From assembly GCA_027924645.1 (NCBI GenBank), contig BSBN01000293.1, positions 9,076,501 through 9,140,500 of the forward strand: a stretch of 64,000 bases of DNA, given 5' to 3'. Numbering within the stretch: position 1 is the stretch's first letter; every line of letters begins with the position of its first letter. Position numbers and translations under genes: made by a program. Below are positions 11,596 to 23,559 of the stretch, one piece after another. The notes below the pieces were generated by a model. It ran no database searches and was not told the DNA's origin. It saw only the letters and a program-made list of their open reading frames with translations. This stretch comes from Cunninghamia lanceolata (lineage: Eukaryota; Streptophyta; Pinopsida; Cupressales; Cupressaceae).

Positions 11596-12918
11596 TGGAA
11601 TACATTAGACCATTGAGAGGGGGGATGAATCAATGGTACAATAAAACTAGTTTATCCAATGATTCAATACTTGTAAAAATAACCAACTCAAACACACCAA
11701 AGTAATTAGAAAATAATAGAATCACACAAATTGCACCATGACACATGTATGTATGTGGAAAACCCTAACAAGGGAAAATCCACTTTGTGAAATGTTGGTT
11801 AGGTTTGCTTAACCAATCCAACTTCACATTAAAATCACCATTAGATTCCACTAACCAAATATCACTAATTACAATTTGTTTAGGAACACCAACTCCTTAT
11901 CATATTAGGAGCAGCAACTCCAATGTACCTAGGAGCACCAACTCTAATCACACAAAAAGAAGAACCTCTCTTTGATTTATGCACTTGATTTATATTGTAT
12001 CTCACCTTCAAGAAACTCAAGGTCACAAAACTATTTTTTTTTTCAAAATTTCTAAACCATTGTATGAGAAAGTAGTTAATAGAACTGCTCAAACTATTGT
12101 CAAACAAAAATTATAGGTAACTACCCATCGAACACTAGACTCAAGGAGGTAGCCATTAGGGTTTAAATGATCATCATTGATGAAGACCTTCATGCCATCG
12201 AAAGATTTAATAGCCACCATTAATAAAGACATTGGTGCCACTTTACACAGTGTTGAAGGGAGAAGTCAGTCCTGACTAGGTCAAGGGGCGGGTCATACTA
12301 GGATGATGGTAGACATAAGTTGTCACTTAAGTTATAAGTGACCAGTGATAACAAGTCACTAAAGAATTTTTTAAAAAATCACATCTCACCATAAAAGTAA
12401 TTTTTCTTTCAAGTGCTCAAGTTTTTAGGAGGTCCTTAGGGTTTTAGGACTTTAGAATTTAGCACTCCAAACCTTATCAAAATGCTAATATTCCATCAAG
12501 GAAAATGTGATCCTTATCTTTTGAAAACAACCTCTATTACAGAGGATAAACCAATAAAGTTGATATAACATAGAAAATCCTTTGATCTTGGAGCAAACAA
12601 GCCCTTTTCTCTTGAAGAGAATTAGTTCATTAGAGTTTTAGGAACTCAAATAAGTAGTCAAACCCTAACTTGCAAGAACCCATACAAATGTGTAATCAAC
12701 AAACAAACATATGTCTACAAGGAGTAAAGAATGAAACATTGAACTCCTATTTGAAGAGGTGATAAGACTGTAAATCACAAAACTATCCTAATTTACTCTG
12801 TCCACCAAATAGTTACCATGATTTCAATGATGCAACATCAGTGATCTTGTGACTAACAAGTGGTAAGAGAAACATTGTCAAGACTACCATTTACATCAAT
12901 GAAAAACAAATGTCAACA
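11596..12918 (-). repeat. 5' LTR of the copia element (outer end inferred)
   Basis: The inner edge is fixed by the primer binding site and TG at 11,596-11,597. The outer edge is placed at a minus-strand TGTTGACATTTG at about 12,918, a start resembling long-LTR copia elements. No second LTR exists in the window to confirm it. Confidence 0.6.
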
Positions 12919-14114
12919 ATTTTATATAACACCTAAAAGTGAGAAATATTTTTTCTAAAGTCTCTTTTAATCTTTTATTTCAATGTCGATGTGTGCCTAT
13001 ACATATGTGATCCAAGCATATGAAGTAAGGCACAAGCAATGGAAAAGATGTTTAAGATGTGTTGCAGTAATAAATTAGGAGCCATCATCTAAATCTAGAG
13101 TATAGGGGTCACCTATTGATTTAAGAGATCACCTACCTCATAGTTGGGCATACTAGAGATCTATAGTAGAAAAAACATTACAAAATACAATGAATGGAAC
13201 GTAGAACATAAGGAAGGAGACTCTATTTTGAGGATTGATTTTGTACATGCTAGAGCAATAGGAGTTAGTTTTTTCTATCTTTTAGGTTGTATTGTGTAAT
13301 CACTGGTAACAACAAGACTTTTGTAAAAACTTTTGTTTAATGTTTTAATATAAAGAGAATTGTGTTTCCTAAGTAGTTCTCACACTGTGAGATCTATTAT
13401 ATGTATTTTAAATTGATGTAAACAAGTTTAAAAGAGAGAATTCTTGAATATTTGGTCTGACTTGCACATGGTAATGGTAATTATTTTAGAGTTCTTAGAC
13501 CAACATATCCACAGAAGATAGCATCAACTTGGGCTTCTAATTTTACAACTATAGATCAAGATAATCTCGGTTCATCATCAACTTGGACAATATTAGTTTG
13601 AATGTCAAATCCACTCTGTTGATTGAGGACAACAGGCTCTTCTTCTCCAACCCTTTCCTCTTTTGATCTTCTTTATTGTTGCAAATTAGGATAGATTTCT
13701 TTTAAAATCATTTGGGCTTCAATTTAGCTTGAGCTTTATATTATTTTACTTATAGGTTTCATAAATAAAATCCTACACATGCATTTATCTTTTAGATCAA
13801 GTTTAAGTAGATAGTTTTAATCATTTAAAGCACATAAACAAAAAAAACAATTAGTTTACTTTTTCTTTAAAATAATCGGTATAGAATAGATAAAAAAGAA
13901 TTTTTTATCAAGTACAAAAGATTAAGTATTTTGGGTTCTAGTTGTTTTTATTTTGCTCATATAATTTGGGTTTAGAAAGCTTATAATAAGTAAAGTTTAT
14001 AGATTAGTCAATAGTTTAGTTTTGTAAATAATATTAATTCTCTAGTTTCTATAAATCTTCAAACCCATTAAATTGAGCTAAGAACCTAGTATGATAGGAA
14101 TTTGATCTAGGTCC
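12919..14114. other. No recognisable gene; AT-rich spacer
   Basis: Moderately AT-rich DNA with stops in all frames. The stretch near 13,280-13,340 (GTGTAATCACTGG, ACTTTTGTAAAAAC) resembles LTR polyadenylation regions, so an LTR of the following gypsy fragment may lie here, but I cannot place its borders. Confidence 0.5.
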
Positions 14115-14245
14115 CTTGTGAAACTAACACATTAAAACCATTGAGTCATCCATTCTCATCATGACCTGATACCCCTTGAGACCTTATGAAACCGACACAT
14201 TAAAACTATTGAGTCATCCATTCTCATCACTTGATCTCCTTGAAA
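14115..14245. repeat. Two-copy tandem duplication, 68-bp period
   Basis: Copies begin at 14,115 and 14,183 and share ACACATTAAAAC and TTGAGTCATCCATTCTCATC with few changes. Confidence 0.85.
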
Positions 14246-14331
14246 GAGAGGAGTTGGACTTTGACACCTGAGGTGTGACATTGTGTACTTTGTAGGTCAA
14301 CATTAACTAGTGCTAGAAAGAGGGCCCAAAA

Positions 14332-16261
14332 TTGGGACCCCATCATACCAACACTAGGTCAAGTTATAAGAGTTTACTTGAACCTTCTGAAACAAGTAAC
14401 TTGATTAGTGACTCTCTTAGTGCTCAAGATTTCTCTTTTGATCCTAGTGGTTTGTTTGTTGACTTGGGAATTAGTGTTGAAAATCCATTTGTAAGACCCC
14501 AAGTAATAAGCCCTACCATCTAATCTACCAATCTATCTACACAACAAATTGTAATAAATCTATCTCAAGAAATGGCTACAAACCCACCTAATTGGCTTGG
14601 AGTGAATATCCCACTGAACATTCCTAGACAATGCCATAACCTACTGAAAAACCTAGATACGTTCATACCCAAATTATAATTTAATGGGACACAAATGACT
14701 AAAGAATGCATTCATGCATATAAATATGCCTTGATCTGAGCTCAAATTCATGAATAGGAAATAGCATGTCATATATTTCCATACACACTTGATGAGTCAA
14801 CATATAGTTGGTACCTCTCTTTGCCCTCTGGGTCAATTACTTCATGGCTTGATATGGAAAATGCTTTCATGAATCATTTCTAACTTTCCATAGGTCCCAC
14901 AAAGCTATATCACTAATTTGTCCCTTGTAGGAAGGAGAGCAATGAGACTTTGAGTTTGTTTAACATGAGGTTTCATTGAGATTATACATGAGACTAAGAA
15001 ATCCTTACCAACTAGTTGGAATAGCTGCAATCCAAATGTATTAGTGGCTTTTGACCCCATCACATCAATGTTTGTTAGAGGGTGTGCTCCTATTTTAGTA
15101 TTATTGTTAGAAGAATATAGCAAATCCATGGCCATGGAAAGACAACTCATGCCTCAAGGATATGGAGTTGGACATCTCCCTTCATTGGGACAACCAACTC
15201 CTTAAAACCAAATACCCATGCTTAATCAAGCATTGGTTCAACACATGTCACCCCTTAATGCAATACCAGGTGTCCTTGGTGAAGCACAGAGTCATGCCTA
15301 GTGCCCAATCACCTACACCTCTTTATTTAAACAATCAAGCACCCTAAGGCACCACAGTTAATCTGATCAATACCATAGGTAATCAACAAAATATCCCATC
15401 TTACATGAACAATCAAGCATCTATGAATAATCTTGTAGTCAAGTCCTACAAAATCAATCTTCCACTTTGAACCTAGAAACTAAAAGTATTTAGAGGATGG
15501 TTCAAAAGTTGAATAATGATGTCTTAAACCTTAAAAAATGGAACCCCGTGAAGCAAGAAGATGGTGGCATCTAAGTACAAAATTATAACTTTCAACACAA
15601 CAATAGGAAATGGAACACTCATCCAAACAATGGTGGTATTGACTCATCACCATAAAATTTTAATCGGTTTGGAAGTAACCATGAGACATATGTTAACTTA
15701 GCTAGTCTAGCTCAATCAGATGGTTGTAGGATTCATGTTGCAAATAATCATAATGAGATGGAGTGCCTATAATTTTGTATTGCAATGGATATAGTTCAAT
15801 AAGGGCTAGACTAGGGAGAATTATTACCCCCACAATGACAAAACTTTGGTAGAGACCATACAAATCCTAGAACTACATTGGTGTTGGAAACATGTGACTT
15901 CTCTAGTGAGGAAAAAAATGAACCCGAGGGAAGTGTCAAGGATGTCCAAGCATACCAACAATATGAAAGGGGTGGAAATTATGCTTTGAGAAGAAAAGGG
16001 AAGCTACCATTGACAACATCCACACCCCAAAACATGCTTCACAAACCACCCAATCCTAATACTAGCAACAACCCAATCCCACCACAAGGTCCCAATAAAA
16101 CCCAACAATTGAATATCAGTTCCCAACCATCGAACTTAGAATTGATAGTGGATCAAAGTAAAATAGGGTATAACATTGTTGAAAATCAAATCCAATATTC
16201 CGTTGTGCAAAGTGGCTCTATTCCTTCAACAAAAGGAAATATTGATGGAATAATTGACTAA
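14332..16261 (+). pseudogene. gag: Gypsy gag and linker, broken
   Basis: An N-terminal segment starts at 14,332. The capsid-like part is at about 14,570-15,000: NWLGVNIPLNIP, then YTLDESTYSWYLSLPSGSI, SWLDMENAFMNHF and SLFNMRFH, the pattern of the retrotransposon gag family in which a substrate-like WY-LP-GSI-SW core is conserved. A long Gln/Asn/Pro-rich linker follows; the part at 15,878-16,261 (YQQYERGGNYALRRKGK) is still open. I see no zinc knuckle. Stops occur throughout. Confidence 0.75.
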
Positions 16262-16299
16262 AAATCATTAAGACAAACCTGAATCAAGGAAAAAAACAA

Positions 16300-18476
16300 G
16301 TGTGAATGTGTCGATATACAAAGAAAAGATATAATCCCCTCCATTCTTGCTAACGATTAGAATTTTTAGCAAGAATTTACATAACTATCTAGTCAATTGA
16401 GGTGCTTTTGGAAACATCATGCCACATTTAGTTTGCAAAAGGTTAGGCCTCACACCAATAAAATCAAACAGAAAGGTTGTCCAATTGGATAAAATGGAAG
16501 TGAATGTTTTTGGAGAACCAAATAATATTCATATGTAACTTGCATCAAACCCACGTATTCAACAATTTATAGACATTCAGGTGGTTGACATACAAAAAGG
16601 GTATGGCATGCTATTGAGTCATGATTGGTCAAAGACATTGAACGGTTACATGGCCACTAATTTCTCTCACATGTGGCTTCCTTGGAGAGAAATTCTGAAC
16701 CAAATTAGAATAGAGTGAGACCCATGTATGAAACATCTCATAACAAACTATAACAAACCAAATGAAACAATGATCGTTAAACCTGAGTTGGGAGTGTACA
16801 CATTGGAAATCAAAGAGCAAAGTGAGGAAGAATCACCCTTAGATATGAAAGCATTGGAAGAGAATAAAAATGGCATTTGGACACTTAGGTTTGATGGGTC
16901 CAAATCAAACCAAGATGCTAGATCAGGCATTCAATTTGTAGATCTGAGTGGAAAGAACCATTTAGCTGCATTCAGACTCTAGTTTACTTGCACAAAAAAC
17001 ACTATATAATTTGAAGTGTTTATTTTAGGAATGCAATTTGCATGTTTAAAAAAGGAGTAAAGGTGTTAAGAGCCTTTAGTGATTCCAAATTGATTGTCTG
17101 ATTGATCATATCACAATGCTCTTGTCATGTCAAGAGGCTATCTTACTACTGTAGTCATGCATGGAATCTATTTGAGGACTTCGATACCTTTGATATTCAA
17201 TCAATCCCATGATGAGAAAATCATGTGGTTGATGCTTTAGCTATTTCTGTAGCTTCACTAGAGCTTATCACAGACATGTGGTTAAACAAATTCATAGTTG
17301 AACTAGTTTTGACTCCATCAATTCCCAATTACATTAAAAACTTTCAAGTATTCGATGATGATAAACATATTATCAATTTTATAATCAATTCAGAAATATT
17401 TTAGACACAAATAATTGAGGAAGAAGATAAGGAAATGAAAGATTCAAATATGGATGGAGTTTTAGACTTGAAAACCAATGTGATTCTGAAGGGGATGGTT
17501 GTATTAGAATTCTTGTATTATCGTGACTTCCAAGAAAAATTGAACAAACTAACCATAGCAATAGGAAAGCTTGTGAGTCCATGCAACTTATCAGATATAG
17601 GAGACCCAAAAGAACTTTTTATTGGAGTCATGTGTACTCCTAAAGAAAGATCAAGCATAATACAAACACTCAAAGATTATCTCGATGTGATTGCTTGGTC
17701 AAATGAGGATATAAAGGTTTTCCCACCCTCCATGATAATGCATACCATTCTCCTTAAACCAAACACAAAGCTATTTCATCATAACAAATGCTTGACATTG
17801 CACTTCTTGAGCCCCTCATTTTCAAAGAAGTTCAAAAGCTACTAGCTACTTGAATAATCTTTCCAATTCGGCATTCAACATTGGTAGCTAATTTGGTCCT
17901 AGTTTACAAAAAAAAAATGGGGAAATTAGACTTTGTGTGGATTTTTGAAACCTAAACAGATCTTTAGAAAAGAATAACTACCCAATCTAGTCCTTAGATG
18001 AAATTCTACAAATAGTTAATGGCTCCCAAATAATGTCTCTTTTGGATGGGTATTTAGGGTATAATCAAGTTTTGGTAGATCCACAAGATAGACACAAGAC
18101 TGCTTTCACCACAAAATAGGGAACATTTGTCTATCATAAAATGCATTTTGGGCTCATCAATGCTAGACCCACATTCCAGCGAGCTATGGACATAGTATTT
18201 AAGGGGTTGATCTTGAAATGCATAGTCATCTACTTGGATCATCTTATGGTATCCTCAAAGAAACATGGAAATCACTAGAAGACCTGAGAAAAGTACTACA
18301 ACGATGTAGGGACCATGGAATATCCCTCAATCCAAGGAAATGTTTATTTGGTATTACAAAAAGAAGACTCCTTAGGCACATAATTTCAAAAAAGGGAATT
18401 TCTGTTGATCATGAGAGGGTAGAGGAAATCCTAGAAATTCCATTACTTGGAAGCAAAAAGGATCTCTAAGAAAACT
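16300..18476 (+). pseudogene. pol: Gypsy pol: protease, RNase H and truncated RT
   Basis: Protease-like part at 16,380-16,720: GAFGNIMPHLVCKRLGL, then MLLSHDWSKTLNGY; the catalytic Asp position is damaged. RNase H at 16,870-17,260: FDGSKS (Asp), FEVFILGM (Glu), FSDSKLIV (Asp) and NHVVDALA (Asp), so all four acidic residues remain although a stop precedes the Glu motif. RT at 17,830-18,476: IRHSTLVANL, LLDGYLGYNQ, FGLINA and YLDH where YLDD is expected, so the second catalytic Asp is replaced. RCRDHGISLNPRKCLF follows, then homology ends. Confidence 0.82.
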
Positions 18477-19204
18477 AGAAGTTAGAAACATGTCTAGCTC
18501 ATATTACCTTCATCATCTTGCATCATTCTGTGACAACATCCTCTCTCTCTTTCACACACATAAAATGTAAACAATTCTCTCTCTTATATCTATCATAAAA
18601 TGTAAACAATCATAAAAATTGAAATATGATATATAAATGTATTAAATTTAAATAAATAATATATAATTAAAATTACATATTATATAAAACTATAATATTA
18701 ATAGCTAAAAAAATTGTATTTATAATTGAACTATTTATTTGTAAAATTAGAAAAAATAAAACAATAAATAATATTTATTTGGTCAAGTATTTAGTTAATT
18801 ACCTATGTGTGCTTTCATGTTTTAATGTCTTCCAATAACATACTAGGGAGATTTTTTGAAGTAGTCAAAAAATATTTAACATGTTCCACAAATAAAACAT
18901 GAATCAGAAATTGTTTTAGTGGTGAATATTTGCCAATTGGTGAATATCACGGATCAGCTAAGTCAGAAATTGCAACTAAATCGCATCCAACAGGATGGTC
19001 AAATCACCTAGTTTTTATGTATTATCGGTTGAATCCATATACTTTTGCCATTGATTTATTTTATGAGAATCAATGAAGTAAGATTTTTTCCATAACAAAC
19101 TATGCATTTCAAATGGGCTGACTAATATTTTGGCCTAGAATTTTGGAAGGAAGTACTAAATCACCTATATATTCGCCAATACTATTAAAAAAACATTGTG
19201 TATT
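18477..19204. other. No gene seen; AT-rich spacer
   Basis: Starts with a short CT/CA-rich stretch (18,540-18,560), then very AT-rich DNA to about 18,790, then mixed sequence containing repeated TTGCCAATTGGTGAATA-like words. These words foreshadow the subterminal repeats that follow and could belong to the hAT element's left part. Confidence 0.5.
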
Positions 19205-19375
19205 GGGACACATTTTGCCAACTCCATTAAATGGTCACTGCAATTGAGGACCCATTTTACCAACCCCATTACATGGTCACTACGCGTGAGGACCCATTTC
19301 ACCAATTAAAATTTACAAGTAGTTGATTATGAGGGGCCATTTCACCAATTTCCATGACACCTTCATGCTAATCTT
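19205..19375. repeat. Four tandem units of about 43 bp, possible hAT subterminal repeat
   Basis: Units start near 19,205, 19,248, 19,290 and 19,333. The core is GGACCCATTTYACCAA followed by a more variable half with CATTAMATGGTCACT in the first two. Short tandem subterminal repeats are common near ends of hAT elements, and a hAT transposase relic lies downstream, but terminal inverted repeats were not found. Confidence 0.7.
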
Positions 19376-19896
19376 AGGGCCATATTCTCCTTGTAAATTT
19401 CAATGTATGTAGTCCATCGAGGTTTGATTCACTGACACTTAAATGTATTCCTTATATAATCACGCGGGGTTCACCAAATCTTTTTGATATACCATATAGA
19501 ATTCCTACGGAATTCGCCAAATATGGATTGATATAAATACAATCAAAACACTAATTTATTCTTACATATTTTGTTTAGTTCTGAACTTGTGAGCTCTCAA
19601 TTTGGATTTTGGAAGTTGGAGTTGGCACCTTGAAGTTGATCATAGGAAAAGTTACAAACTTACAACACAAGAATTCCTGCATTAGCAAATAGCAAGTCAG
19701 TGAAAACCTAAACTTAAAGGTGAGTGATCATTTCTTCATAGTATTAGTGTTTTAAGATTTATTTATCCCTCTTCCATTCTTGATTCAATCTTAAAGAAGA
19801 TATTTAGTAGGAAATGGGATCTATATTCTATTAGTATGTCCTTAAACAAGAAGACATTTTTTCTAGCTTTTATTGGAAGTGGGAGATCAGATCAAG

Positions 19897-22881
19897 ATGT
19901 TGAGCCACAAGTGCGACAAGGGTAAGACTCCTCAGGGTGGTGAAGGGACTGGGAGGCCATCAAAACACTGAAAAGGTGGAGTTAGTATATAGTCTTACTT
20001 TGGAACTGGCAATGGTTCTGATCCATCAAATCAAGATGGAGCTACACCATCAACTCTTGCACCAAATAATGATGAAGAAGCCATTCTCAATGCCTCAGCA
20101 CCACCAAAAGGTGGGATTGCCATTGAGTCAAATGAGGATGGCAATATCGCAAAAGATATTCCAAGGGATACCCTAGTTAGCTAGAATGAGGATGGCAATA
20201 CCATAGAAGATGTTCCAGGGATACCCTGGTTAGCTAGAATGAGGATGGCAATACCGCAAAAGATGTTCCAAGGGATACCCTAGTTAGCTAGAATGAAGAT
20301 GACAATACCATAGAAGATGTTCCAAGGGATACCTGGTTAGCCAAAAAGGATGGAAATACCATAGAAGATGTTCCAAGGGATACCCCAGTTAGCTAGATTG
20401 AGATAATTGACTTGGATGAAAAAGAAAATGTTGGCACTGTAGATGATGTTGGTAAGAAGAAAACAAAAGGCAAATCAAAGATTCAAAAGGCAAACCAAAT
20501 GATTCAAAATAGGGGAACGAGTGGGAAATGTCAAGGAAGCTTTAGCTTGATTAGATGTCAAAGTACCCATTCATTGAACTAGTGGAGAAAGAAAACAAAT
20601 ATGAACAACCAACAAAATGCAAGTGTGTGATTTGTAGTTGGAAATGTAAAAGAGACAAGAAATTGCAGCTAAAGCTTGACACTATAGAAAAGCATATAGG
20701 TAAAGTTTATGAAAAACAAATCATAGATGGAAAGGAAACATCAGTAGTAAGATGGAAATCAAAGGAAGAATGTCTTCATGTGAAGTATGCCATGGAATGT
20801 GATGAGCATAAGAAAATAATGACAAAGCTTGCTACAAGTGGAGGTACAATTAAGGCTCAATTTGGAAAAGCAATGGAAGGAGCACAACTGGCTAAAATTG
20901 TTCAGATGAGTGTTGTTTTTCATATTTTGTCTAGAAGGCGTCCTATGATAGACTACCCAGAGTATAGTAATTTATTATCTTTTTTGAGTGTACCTCACTA
21001 TCCTAGCACACATTGGTCAATAAACATTGGATGGGAATGGGCAAACTGTCTCAATGCGGTAGAAAAGCAAGAATTAAAGGAGAATGTAAAAGAGTCAAAC
21101 TTCATTGAATTATATTTAGATGAAGTTACTACGGTAGATAATACTTCTTGGGTCTGTATGCATGTGTATACTATAAAAGAACATGTCTATCGAGCTCATC
21201 TACTCTGTGTTCATAAAATCAAGGACAGTTCAACATTGCAAAATCTATTTCAACTAATTAAGAAGTCTTTGAATGAAATAGCAAGTATGGATGACTTGAT
21301 AATTGCCAAAAAGTTGGTGTGTGTAGGAGTGGATGGAGCTGCAGTAATGCAAGGTCAGAGGATCAGTCTTTGCACAAAATTACAAACTACTTGTGCACCA
21401 TACATGCTTTCCATTCACTACATGGCCCATAGAATGAATTTAGCATTTAAAATTGTAAGCAAGTTTCCTACAGTATCAAAAGTTGAAAATCTAGTCTGCG
21501 AGCTCCATGCATACTTTTGTCGAAGTCCCAAACATTTTACAAAATTTCAAAATGTTGATGACAGAATAATAGCAGGAAACAAGCTTCTTAAGGATGTTGA
21601 TACTAGATGGATCTCCTTGCATGGACCAGCACAACGTGTTCTTTCAGAATATCCATCCTTGATTAGAACAATGTATGAGCATCGCAACATAGTAGACAAA
21701 GCTCCTGACCTCTTACATAGGTTAAGTGATATAGAGCCACTCTTAACTTTAGCTAGTCTTCTCCCCATGCTAGATGAAATGAACAATCTTGTGAAGAAAG
21801 CCCAAGACAAAACTATGTATATCTATGAGTATACCAAACCACATAGAATGACATGCATGGCCCTCGATAATCTTTATCTAGATCTAACAACTCAAAGCCC
21901 AAATTTTTATAGGTGGTAGATAATTACAGATTTAATTCATCCTAAAAATTATTTAGAGTTTAATGCAAGTAGGGAGTTATGTGTCTTTGTATGTGGATTT
22001 GAGATAACAATGCACCATTGTAAGATAGGCAGGCGCTCTATCAGAGAAGTACCTATTAGAAAGGATGATTTTGATGTCATTGTTGAATATGTTAGTAGTA
22101 ATTTGAAGGAAATTGCAAGCAATCTTTCAACAAAGATTTAGAATTGATTCCCTCAAGATGAAATACTTGATGCCATGTCAATTGTATATCCTCAATTTTG
22201 GGTTCAAGGCCACTTAGATAGCCCAGACATTTTTCATCAAAAAGTAACTACCTTGACCACATACTTTTCAAAAATTGTAGAATGCAATGGATAGAAAATA
22301 GAAGGAATTATAGATGGAAATAAGCTTAAAGGACAATGTAATCGGTTTACAAGAAGTATGATAGACTAGTTTAATGCCATGGAGAATCCCTTCGAAGCGT
22401 GATCAATAACAAAGGCTTGGAAAAACTTGGGTCAGAGTGAAATATTGTGTGATTCGATATCAGAATATTTCAAACTTGCTGATTTATGTCAAATAATGAT
22501 ATTGGGTTCGGTGGAAGATGAGAGAGTTTTCAGTGCATTGGGGTTTTTGAAATCAAAGATAAGAAAGAAACTAGACAAGAATTTGGAAAATTGCTTGAGG
22601 GTGTTAGGAATGTGTATAATGTCAAAAAAATTCCTTATGAAATGGCACTTACAATCTGGAAGTCCATATGTGAAAGAAGAGGGTTGTACAACGCTTCAAG
22701 TTCAAATGCTGGTAGTGGTGGGACAAATGATGGTGACACAATGATTGATGAATTTGACTTTGGGACTTGGAATCAAGACAAAGAAAATGAAGACGAGATT
22801 CAGAATCAAGATGACTCTTTTTCTTTATCTGAACATCAGTTTGAGGACACTGACTCGATTTCAGAAATGGAAGTGAATTAG
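19897..22881 (+). pseudogene. hAT-superfamily transposase, broken
   Basis: A 454-codon open frame (20,555-21,919) is the best preserved coding sequence in the window. It has a zinc-binding start (CKCVICSWKC, later H), FIELYLDEVTTVDNTSW supplying an acidic residue, CVGVDGAAVMQGQ with the second Asp, SIHYMAHRMNLAFKIV, and LLKDVDTRWISL with the conserved Trp. The same frame continues past TAG/TGA stops at 21,917, about 22,140, 22,290, 22,365 and 22,400 to a hATC-type dimerisation region at 22,427-22,640 (MILGSVEDERVFSALGFLKSK). A frameshift then gives an acidic tail ending at 22,881. An upstream ATG at 19,897 (MLSHKCDKGKTPQ) may be the original start. It resembles the ZNF862/KIAA1586-like hAT group; subgroup is inference. 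Confidence 0.85.
20131..20396 (+). repeat. Five 54-bp repeats in the hAT leader
   Basis: Copies start at 20,131, 20,185, 20,238, 20,292 and about 20,343. The intact unit is 18 codons, NEDGN-x3-DVPRDTLVS plus a codon that is now TAG. One unit is 53 bp and one about 51 bp, so the frame slips. This looks like an acidic repeat in the N-terminal part of the transposase ORF that has decayed. Confidence 0.85.
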
Positions 22882-23559
22882 CAGTTTTTAGGTATTTATA
22901 TTGTATTTTATGAATTATATTCCAAAACTATTGTTGATGATATTTTATATTGTATTCCTCAAAATTATGAATCAAATTGAATACATTAACATATTATTAA
23001 TTATTTCATATTTTAATTTTGTCATATTGATAAGTTTTACATGTACTCAGTGATTCATCATTCAACTCAATGCTTAATATTTCTTTGCTAAAGTTGATTT
23101 GTACATAAAACATAAAATTTGCAGTAAAGTAGAATTTTGGTTTTTGATTTGATATGGTAAATAAACTTAGCTTAACATATTAACAATACTAGGATAGAGA
23201 ATAATGAACATCAACAATCATTGAATGTGTATTTAGTAGTTGAAACCAGAGTTTTATTTTAATTGATAAAATAAATAATATAGATAATTGAATATCCAAC
23301 ATACATGTCCATATAATATCTTATTTATACTAAATTTGAATTTTCTATTGATTTTCAAATGAAGGAGTACATAGAGGCAATGTAAAATCTTGCTCAAAGA
23401 CAACTCTACACAAAGCTAAGTTGGAACTTAGAAACTTATAATATCAATATCAAATCATTCTAACAATTTTTTTAGAAAATTCCACTATTTAGGGGGTGGA
23501 ATTGTCATTTCTTCTAGCTGATGTTGTCTGACTTGAATTTTTTTTAACAATGTATGATT
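22882..23559. other. No gene seen; AT-rich spacer after hAT
   Basis: AT-rich with stops in all frames. The right end of the hAT element should fall here, but no inverted match to the left side was recognised. Confidence 0.5.

Larger units (their letters stand above)
7970..12918 (-). mobile_element. Ty1/copia retrotransposon, 3' half missing
   Basis: On the minus strand the order is long LTR (about 12,918 to 11,596), decayed Met primer binding site, gag with zinc knuckles, protease, integrase and the first part of RT. Integrase before RT defines the copia type. Homology stops near 7,970, so the rest of RT, RNase H and the 3' LTR are gone. A long LTR, coiled-coil segment and several zinc knuckles in gag resemble the SIRE/Maximus lineage; that assignment is inference. 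Confidence 0.88.
14286..18476 (+). mobile_element. Ty3/gypsy fragment: gag, protease, RNase H, RT
   Basis: Plus-strand gag is followed by protease, an RNase H domain and an RT that stops inside the palm-thumb region near 18,476. No LTR, primer site, integrase or second RNase H is visible. An RNase H ahead of RT is known from a group of plant gypsy polyproteins (from memory of family layout). The 3' break is sharp and the following sequence is unrelated. Confidence 0.82.
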
